DNA from: Turbatrix aceti
Taxonomy: Eukaryota > Nematoda > Chromadorea > Rhabditida > Panagrolaimidae
Direction: 5' to 3'
NCBI GenBank assembly: GCA_963969345.1
Contig: OZ017767.1
Coordinates: 7,468,739 to 7,532,738, forward strand
DNA length: 64,000 nt
Shown: one piece after another, positions 56,289-64,000 of the stretch
How positions within the stretch are numbered: the first letter of the stretch is position 1
Layout of the letters: each line of letters opens with the position of its first letter
Translations under genes and position numbers: made by a program
The notes under the pieces: generated by a model
The model's database searches: none
What the model was told of the DNA's origin: nothing
What the model saw: the letters and a program-made list of their open reading frames with translations, nothing else

Positions 56289-59200
56289 TTAAAAAAAATG
56301 ACCATGTCCCTCGTCACCCGAAGTAACCGCAACATCCGACGCCAGAGAAGGTCGTCGGGGTTGTTGTGGCTGTTGTCCGTCAGACTCCTGAGAATCTTCG
56401 CTGTCTTCTTCCTGAAGCAGAGGCCTGTATGTCGAGTCCCCGGCTGCGGCAGCAGCAGCAGCAGCAGCGTTGGTCGTGTTGTCCTTCGACCAGATTGGAA
56501 GCATCAGTCGATGCACCACCCTGTAAAAAAAAATTTTTTTTGATGCACATACGAATCACAAAAGAACGAAAAACTCACATTTGTCCAATAAGGACGAGGA
56601 AATGTACGCCAGCGAAGATGAAAAAGACGAAACCCGCCCACGTATCCATCGTAGCCGTGTACACGTTGTTGAAGACGATGTTGGAGAATAACGGGCATAC
56701 GACGAAGACCATCGACACAAAAGAAAAGAGACGCGCTGTCTGATCTTGGGACACCATCTTGGGGAGAAGCGTGCGATAGCCGATGCCGATACATTGCCCA
56801 ACCATTGTGAACAATGCAGCTGGAAAAAAACAGTATTGAAGCCAAAAAATACAATAAAAAAAGCTTTGAATATAAAATCATAGCAGATCGTAAAAAACGG
56901 AATCAAATTACAAAAACAATTTTTTTTAAATCATAAAAATCTGAATTTGATCGTATTCGTACAGTAGCGTCATAAACAACAATTTTTTAGGCCAAAGCAT
57001 TACTTTTTGCTCTGGAGTAAGAAAAATTGAGAAAAAGATGTTACTTCGATCGTTGATCCACAATTAACCGTAAAATCGTAAAGCAAACGTAAAGTAAACC
57101 GTAGTTGATCTACGATTGAACGTAATCGTAAAAAAACACAAGTTTTATTTTTAGAAAACAAAAAATGCTGAATTTTATCGTAACGCGTCATGAATAATAA
57201 ATTTTTAGGCCTAAACCTTACTTTTTGTCGAAAGTAACAAAAATTGAGAAAAAAATGTTACTCCGAGTGCTGATCTTAATTTTACGATACAAGTAAACGT
57301 AAAATCGTAAAACAAATGTAATAAATCGTTGTTGATTTACAATTGAACGTAAAAGTTTGCACTCTTACAATCCAATCCGTTAAATCTGCAGGATTGTCAC
57401 AAAATTTTTGGATAATCTCCCCGGAACTCACTTGCAAAGATAACCGCCGACGATGAAGCAAAAGCGAGCATCATCGCAACGATGATGCTGAATATCAGAC
57501 CAATGATCACCATCCACGAATCTGCAGCCATGATATTCAGATGACTGAAAATAATCGGAATGATGACCATGCCAATAGTGCCAAGGATGTTGCGCGAGAG
57601 CAGGAATGCCGTGAATTTTGAATCGGTCCACATGAACGGTGCTCGTTTGACGAAAAGTGCCAGAAGATTTCCATCTAAAAACAAAATAAAAAAAAATTTA
57701 GGATTACAAATTAATTCAAGAAACACTTACCGTTGGCCAGGATATCAGTAAAAATGAAGACAATGCAAAGGTTGAGGCAAAGCCTCGTATGACCGGGTCT
57801 GGGCTGCAACATGACTTCAAAAACTTCGTAGACGAACCGTTTCGCCGTCTGCAGACGAGTCCTGGTCGTAGACCGGCGAGGCGACTGGCCTTCGGCGAAA
57901 TCGACCTGGGCATCCACAGATGGGGGTCGGTAGGTGTCGTTGAGGCAGATGATTGCGTAGAGAAACGTCACGAGAGACAGGATAAACGCAGACATCGTCA
58001 TACGGTAGTAGCCTTCGACGTGCTGGAAAGTGTTCACCGATGCCGGCACGGAGAGCACCATGACGATCAGCGTGCCGAGGAGGATGCCGATTTGTTGGCA
58101 TGCTCCGGCGATTGCAATTCGAAGGGGAATTCCGGAATGTTCCTAAAAATCAGAAAAACGGATGTAAAATACCAAACAAACAGTTTTTTGAAAATTGGGT
58201 CAAAAATACTCTCGAAGCGAAAAGATATCTTGTTTTCAAAATTTTTCAAAAATGGCGTCCAAAAATACTCTCAACGCGAAAACAAAGAACCATTTTTTTC
58301 AAAATTTGCGCCAAAAATTTTCTCGACACGAAAATCGTAAAATCGACTGTAATAATCAAAAAACTTACGATACTATGCTCCCTTCGGCAATCATCAGTGA
58401 TAATAGACATGGAAAGCGTAAAAACAGACGACATGCCCCCGACGAGTCCCGAAAGAAACTCCCCGACAAACATGAACACGTAAACATTGATCTTCTCGTA
58501 GAAAGTCACCGCTGCTACCTGGAGCCCGCAGTAGACCACTGATCCCATGAGACAGAACATCAGAGGCTTTTTTCGGCCTGCTGGTCCATCAGAAATAGTG
58601 CCAATGATTGGCGCACTGATGACGGTAGTTACCGTATTGATAGCCTGCAGGAAGATACGGTAGTACGCGATGTCGCCTTCAACAATGTCGAGAAAATGGG
58701 TGTTATTGGCATTTGAGATCTCGGTGCAGAGCATCCTGATATTTTGACTCGTCGTGCCATTTCCGTCGATAGCGGATGTCGTGAAGAGCTCCACGCACCG
58801 CGCCCAGTAGAGAAAGAGGGTCTGCATCGTCAGGATGATGCCAAAAGTCATGGAAAAGAGCATAAGCAGTGGTTCGGCATTTATGCTGGCTATGCATGAC
58901 GCCACCTGGTCGTAGAGCGTGATTTCGGTGATGGAAGTATGTCGGAGACGTCTTCTCAGCTGGAAAATGGTTGTTTTTATGAAAAAAACTGGTTTACACA
59001 ATTTTAAATGTGAAGAAAAAACTGGACGTAAAAAAAAGTAAGAAAATCTGAGTTTTTTCAGTGAAAAAGTAATAAAATCTTACTTTTTGTCCGCAAAAAA
59101 AAGTAAGATAGTAAGAACTCGATTGTTACTTTTTTTCCTGAACAGAAAGTAACATTTTTACACACAAAAAAGTGAGATATGAATTCTTACTGTTTTTGTT

Positions 59201-59426
59201 TATTTTTCAAGTTCGATCGATCGTGCCAAGAAAAAAAATTTCCGATCAATTTCCAATTAGCAGGTAAAATTAAACAAACAAGAAAAAAACTCACCCTATA
59301 AGGCATGTCTTCGGTCACGAGTGACATGGATATCTGCGAATCATCAAGGGTCGCTGCCGCCAGGGGGCGTTGTTGCGTCGACGCTCCTGCATTGCTCGCA
59401 GGTACAGGTACACGGCCACCATTCAT
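56289..59426 (-). CDS. SLC46-like major facilitator transporter
   Basis: Six exons (59426-59295, 58959-58369, 58142-57731, 57674-57432, 56819-56579, 56520-56289) close in frame to 616 residues with about 12 helices. The polar N-terminus (~65 residues) precedes helix 1. A long lumenal or external loop carries sequons (GNGTTS, NNTH). The MFS motif A between helices 2 and 3 reads SDGPAGRKKPL, typical of SLC46 (proton-coupled folate transporter and relatives). A polar central loop separates helices 6 and 7. The C-terminal tail has nine alanines encoded by a GCA/GCT run, an LLQEED dileucine-like signal that could send it to endosomes or lysosomes, and a Gln/Ser-rich end. The substrate cannot be told from the sequence. 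Introns contain local repeats. Confidence 0.88.
56941..57353. repeat. ~220-bp tandem duplication in an SLC46-like gene intron
   Basis: Two diverged head-to-tail copies share CTGAATTT-ATCGTA, TTTTTAGGCC-AAA, ACTTTTTG, AATTGAGAAAAA-ATGTTACT and CGTAAAATCGTAAA landmarks. Confidence 0.75.
58180..58335. repeat. Degenerate ~62-bp repeat in an SLC46-like gene intron
   Basis: Copies of CAAAAATACTCTCGAAGCGA / CAAAAATACTCTCAACGCGA / CAAAAATTTTCTCGACACGA, spaced about 62 bp apart. Confidence 0.7.
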
Positions 59427-59851
59427 TTGTAAGTTAAAAAAAAAAGCTCAGCCAGCGAGCGACCTGTTCAGGTATGCCTGCCGCAGCTCAAACAAACACC
59501 AAAGCAAGTCGTGTACGTACAAAAATGGAGAAAACGCGCCTGTGCATGCATGATGCACGACGATGACAGAACCACCACCACGCATGACCACGACCACGAA
59601 CAAGAACACGATACACACCGCTATCCCGGTAACCCCCTGGATGCCCGTAACCTGCAAAAAATCAACTGTCAATCAACTTGCAGAAATTTGCTTTTGCTGT
59701 TCTCTATAAGAGCAAATTACATTGCCAGCCGTTTCCCCGGGTACTCTAAAGGTACACATACTCCGAACTACGCAGTCGTATTAAGCAAGTTTATAAAAAC
59801 GAACAAAACAAATAATCAAGACCAACAAGAAACCAAGATACGAACATCACG

Positions 59852-60614
59852 TTACTTCTTGTTCTCGACGAGAGTAGTGTGACACTTGCCGCAGTAGTGA
59901 CGGTCAGAGTGCTTGGCCATAAAGATGCCACCACCGCAGTTGTCGCCGGTGCATTCAACGCGGTTGCGCTTGATCGTGCCATCGTCAGCAACCTGAAAAA
60001 CCATGTATTCGTCATTTACGTGCAACTATCTACTTTGAAACCAGAAATTTTGTCATTTGGGGAGCTCATAGTGTTAAAAGGTAACTTCACAGAAAATCAG
60101 AAGTCTAGACACAATCTAATCATTGCAAGCGTCTATTGTCAAAAATAACTCGAAACTAGAAATCATAAAACAAAAAAACGTACGGTGTAAAAACGAAGGA
60201 TTCCGAGCTTGACCTTCTTGCGCTTGTGGGCAACCTTCTTGGGAGTCGCAAAGACCTTCTTCTTGCGCTTCTTGCCACCACCGAGCAGACGAAGCTCAAA
60301 GTCGAGCGTGGAGAGATCTTCGACGCCGCATTCCGCGAGAGTCAGCTCATCATCGTCCAGCTGATGGCCTATAAGTTAGTGTCGTGAACATGGGGATGGC
60401 TGGGTCCGTCCTCAAGCAACCACAACCGGGCATGTTGTGGAAACTCTCAGGATTCAGCATAATAGAAATGAAACTCACCAGCAAGAAGGATACGCTGGTC
60501 TTCCGAAGGAACGGATTCGAGTTCAGCGACGGCAGCCTTGAGTTCCGCGACGGTGGCGGTGGGCTTCAAGTTGAGCGCGACAGATTTGCCGGCTAATGTT
60601 CTGAGGAACACCAT
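59852..60614 (-). CDS. ubl-1: Degenerate ubiquitin fused to ribosomal protein eS31 (S27a)
   Basis: Three exons (60614-60479, 60368-60184, 59992-59852) close in frame to 153 residues. Residues 1-76 have a ubiquitin-like fold pattern (MVFLRTLAGKSVALNL, VPSEDQRILLAGHQLDDDEL) but are strongly diverged. Lys48 and the canonical LRLRGG end are missing, and the junction reads LRLLGGGKKRKKK. Residues 77-153 are a well-conserved S27a: basic N-part, then the zinc finger C-CTGDNC-H-YCGKC (RVECTGDNCGG, RHYCGKCHTTLV). S27a belongs to the 40S ribosomal subunit. C. elegans UBL-1 also has a diverged ubiquitin fused to S27a, so the symbol is given by this similarity. Whether the Ubl is cleaved is not evident. 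A TATTTTCAG acceptor lies about 10 bases before the ATG. Confidence 0.93.
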
Positions 60615-62450
60615 GTCCGGATAATACCTGAAAATAGGTGAAAAAATAAGATTGAACGTGAAAAAACGTTGAAAACGCGAAAAAAAAACCAAGAGAATAA
60701 AATAGGGAGAACGAACAGAGAAGTGTAAAATGGCTGAGTACGACCAGCAGATGCACAATTTTCGCTAGGAGAGGATCCAAGTGCGCACGCGCGGTTACTT
60801 TTTGTGAATGCAAATTCAGTTTTGAATTTCGTGGAATATAAGAAGTGTGATTATCGTTACTAATACTATTACGATGTTTTCGTTTTTGCTATTGGTGATT
60901 TTGTTTTTGGGAATCAAAATTGGGTGATTTTGTCTGTTTATTGCAGTTTTTTGGTTTTTTTTCGAATTTTATCTGTTTTTATGTACCTAAATTAGGAATC
61001 GTAAGTTTCAATGATCTTACAAATTTTCGGGGAACTTCCTTGTTTAAAAAATCAGTTTCCACTTGCGTTTCCGTCGTTTTTCGCGATTTTTCTTCCGTGT
61101 CAACGCGTTTGTCGGTTTGGTGTTCATATTTTTTATTTGTCCACATTCACTTCCTTTGACCTTACCTCACCTCACCTCGCGAAGTCGCCTCCCCCTTTTT
61201 ATTCATTTGTGACCGCGCAGATGAAAGCAAGCTTGAGGTTATCCTCTTTTTTTTACGTTTAAAATTCAAAATTACAGTCTTTGAGGTATATATTTTCTGT
61301 ATTTTTGCACTCATTTTCGTGTTCGTTTCGTTCATATTTTTTAGTCTCCCTCAATCCATGCTGCAAGCTGTGTTTATCCACATTTGCTACCCGGACCGAG
61401 CAGGGGGGTATTCTATTCATCGGAGAGGGGTCTAATTTGCACAGTTGACCACTGGTCAGTTAGTCAGCCGGCGATGACCGTGCCTGTGGTTGTTGTTGTG
61501 GTTTTCGCATTCGGCATGCACTGTGCTTAGGCCAGGCCTGAGCCTGCTAGGATGAATTTTTATCGGCGCATCTTTCCTTCTTGCGCACTTCTTCATCCAT
61601 CGATTCCCTCTTCTTTCTGCCTGACCCCCCTTCCTCCTTTCGTGTTCGGCGTGGCAAAGGAAAAGACACGACCACTGTTCGTTTGGTCGTGTTTGCTTGC
61701 TATTGCCTGGGCAACGAACCCCCCTAAACTCGAATAAGTCGGGTTACTTGGGTTGTTGGTTTGGTGACCAAGCAAAGCAAAAAAAGTAGGTCGTTGCTGA
61801 CATATCCTGTGTTTGACCTTTGCGCACGTACGTACATACGTACCTCTCTCGCGTAGCCACCACTTCCACCTCCACATCGAACGTTCTCGAAAAAAAAAAT
61901 ATTTTTTTTACCTGTTGTCATTTTTTTTTCTGTACGATCCATCCAAAAATCTGTCTTTTGTACGATTTTTTGTCAGCTTGTAATCTCACAATTAGCATGC
62001 ATGAAATTCCTTCTTCCTGGCCCAAGCGTGTATGCAACGTGTCCTTTCTCGTTCCTACATTGCACTATTTTTTGTCTTCCAGAACAAACCCTGACTGACT
62101 TTGCTTGGTTCGTGCGTTTGTCTGCCCTGCCACCACGCCGGCGGAGGGGGGTGCGTCGTCGTCGTCTCTCGACTCGCGGTGGCGTCCGACGATTGGTCGA
62201 CTGCTGACGTGGTCCAATAGCTCTGCGCCCCGCAGTCCGCGTTGTAGGCGGTCTCTTTTCCCGATGCATTGGTGACTAGGCTTGTCGCCGTGTTGGTCGT
62301 GCTGTTAAATATTTAGCTCACTCGTGTAGACCCATTTTAAGCGTGATACTCGCGGTGTAACGGGCAAACTTGTCGAGATCCCCATCTTCGATTCATTTTT
62401 GTGACGTATCCATTACTTTTTCAGGCCTGGGAAACCGCATCTATCCTCCG
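60615..62450. other. Divergent spacer between ubl-1 and calreticulin
   Basis: Two promoters pointing outwards. The calreticulin side contains a TGACGTGG site (62205-62212) and a CATTACTTTTTCAG acceptor ending at 62424. No gene is seen inside. Confidence 0.6.
62205..62218 (+). promoter_or_regulatory. UPRE-like site (TGACGTGG) with adjacent CCAAT
   Basis: TGACGTGG is the preferred element of XBP1/ATF6 in the unfolded protein response. It is followed at once by a T and CCAAT, 233 bp upstream of the calreticulin start. Its function is inferred from position and sequence. Confidence 0.55.
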
Positions 62451-63694
62451 ATGTTCAAACCCGTCGTTGCGCTCAGCCTATTGGCTGCCGCCGTTCTCGG
62501 CGAAGTTTATTTCAAGGAAGAGTTTGGTGAGTTGTCCTAACCTGGGGTTTTTATATCTCTTGACTGACCACCTCAATTTTTTCAGATAGCAAGGACCACT
62601 GGATCCAGTCCAAGCACAAGGATGACTACGGAAAGGTGAAACTCTCGGCTGGCAAGTTCTACGGTGATGAACAGCGTGACCAGGGTCTGAAGACCAGCCA
62701 GGATGCTCGTTTCTACTCGATTGCGACCAAGTTCCCGAAATTCACGAACCGTGGAAAGAGCGTCGTCATCCAGTTCAGCGTCAAGCACGAACAGGGAATC
62801 GACTGCGGCGGTGGATACATCAAGGTCCTCTCTTCGGATGCCGATATCGAGGATTTCAACGGTGAGACTCCCTACAGCGTCATGTTCGGTCCCGACATCT
62901 GCGGTCCCAACAAGAAGGTCCACGTCATTCTGACCTACAAGGGCAAGAACCACCTCATCAAGAAGGAAATCCCCTGCAAGTTTGACGAACTCACCCATCT
63001 CTACACCCTTGTCCTCAACCCTGACAACACCTACGAGGTCTACATCGATCTGGAACGCGTCGAAGGCGGTGAACTCGAGGCTGACTGGGATCTCCTTCCT
63101 CCCAGCAAGATCAAGGATCCCGACGCGAAGAAGCCCGACGACTGGGACGACAACGAGTACATCGATGACCCAGAAGACACCAAGCCCGAAGACTGGGAAA
63201 AGCCAGAACACATCCCCGACCCCGAAGCCAAGAAACCCGAAGACTGGGACGATGAGATGGACGGCGAATGGGAGCCTCCGATGATCGATAACCCCGAGTA
63301 CAAGGGAGAATGGAAGCCCAAGCAGATCAAGAACGCCAACTACAAGGGCAAGTGGATTCACCCCGAAATCGATAACCCCGAGTACGCTCCCGACGACGAA
63401 CTCTACCTCATCGAAGACATTGGAGCCGTCGGATTCGACCTCTGGCAAGTCAAGGCTGGCACCATCTTCGACAACATCATCATCACCGACTCCCTCGAAG
63501 AAGCCAAGGCCCACGCCGAAGAGACCTTCAAGCTCCTCGTTCCCGCCGAAAAGGAAGCCAAGGAAAAGGCCGATGCCGCCGAACGCGCCCGTATCGAAGA
63601 GGAAGAAAAGAAGCGCAAGGAGGAAGACTCCACCAAGGGCGAGGACGAGGATGAGGAGGAAGCCGAAGACGCCGAGGCTCACGACGAACTCTAA
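62451..63694 (+). CDS. crt-1: Calreticulin
   Basis: Two exons (62451-62526, 62586-63694) give 394 residues, usual length. A signal peptide (VVALSLLAAAVLG) is followed by the lectin-like N-domain, including the signature KHEQGIDCGGGYIKV and GPDICGPNKKVH. The P-domain has three DPDAKKPDDWDD-type repeats and three GEWEPPMIDNPEY-type repeats. The C-domain is acidic, Glu/Lys-rich, and ends in HDEL for ER retention. It binds calcium and monoglucosylated glycoproteins and helps folding in the ER. A 5' UTR of about 26 bases follows a TTTTTCAG acceptor, so the mRNA is probably trans-spliced. Codon use is strongly biased to C-ending codons, as in highly expressed genes. A UPRE-like site upstream suggests induction by ER stress. 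Confidence 0.98.
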
Positions 63695-64000
63695 GCCGCT
63701 ATCGACGACAACCCCTCAAAAAAGAAAAAAAGCCCTTGATTGCCTTTTTCTGGATGTTTATCTAAGTTAGCGTACAACATCGGGTCCCCTTTCATTTTCT
63801 TTTTTTTTGTTCTTCATGATTTAGGTCCACCCCCCTTCAAAAAAAATTCCTCCGAAAAAAAGTCATTGTTGGTTTTTATAATCAATTGTTCGTTAATTTA
63901 TTTATTATTTTTTCCCGTGGTGAATGTCGGTCATCATCGATTGACGGAAACCATCCCTTCGTTTGCCCCGCCCAAACCCTACCCCCAGAGTCACTGCGAC
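63695..64000. other. 3' flank of calreticulin
   Basis: Probable 3' UTR with poly-A/T runs, then the window edge. No other gene is seen. Confidence 0.6.

Overview
The window is nuclear DNA from a nematode. Three lines of evidence agree. Two nematode-restricted families are present: a ground-like (GRL) domain protein and a MIG-18-like fibronectin type I protein. Introns follow the nematode pattern, with GTAAGT-like donors and TTTTCAG acceptors without a mammalian-type branch region. Most start codons sit a few to about 25 bases after an isolated TTTCAG-like acceptor, as expected for spliced-leader trans-splicing. Exons are fairly GC-rich, while introns and spacers are AT-rich and full of homopolymers. 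I cannot name the species. Exon structures were assembled by hand, and nearly all multi-exon models close exactly in frame.

Layout, left to right. 1.2-4.2 kb (+): a 649-residue Ser/Pro-rich protein of unknown function. 4.9-6.2 kb (-): the N-terminal half of a Cys-loop receptor whose membrane domain is not in the window, so the first gene may lie inside its intron. 7.0-8.3 kb (-): a secreted proline-rich GRL protein. 8.7-14.9 kb (-): two tandem GLUT-type sugar transporters with matching exon sizes. 15.6-18.2 kb (-): a 634-residue orphan. 18.2-25.8 kb: mostly non-coding, apart from a basic Lys/Pro-rich 111-residue protein. 25.9-30.4 kb (+): a secreted two-CUB-domain protein with a mucin-like tail. 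30.8-31.75 kb (-): the MIG-18-like protein. 34.5-37.7 kb: four small genes, namely three membrane proteins and a C/EBP-like bZIP gene that needs a +1 shift. 38.7-43.4 kb: repeat-rich, with a LINE-like tail, a 58-bp inverted repeat pair and an unusual pair of overlapping reading frames. 43.7-47.4 kb: small membrane or secreted proteins, two with GPI-like tails, one of them LEA-like. 47.4-56.2 kb: gene-poor, with a few single-exon candidates and a MITE-like element. 56.3-59.4 kb (-): an SLC46-like transporter. 59.9-60.6 kb (-): a degenerate ubiquitin fused to ribosomal protein S27a. 62.45-63.7 kb (+): calreticulin ending in HDEL, with a TGACGTGG site upstream.

There is no operon-like or pathway-like organisation. 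The genes are mixed housekeeping and extracellular functions. The most notable non-genic content is a set of inverted-repeat structures: a ~510-bp imperfect palindrome (5.5-6.05 kb), a MITE with a 6-bp target duplication (12.9-13.4 kb), a ~1.29-kb terminal-inverted-repeat element in a CUB intron, the 58-bp inverted pair (39.5/43.3 kb), a ~274-bp inverted pair flanking a secreted-peptide gene (44.7/47.0 kb) and a 450-bp GGGGCGAAC element (55.4 kb).
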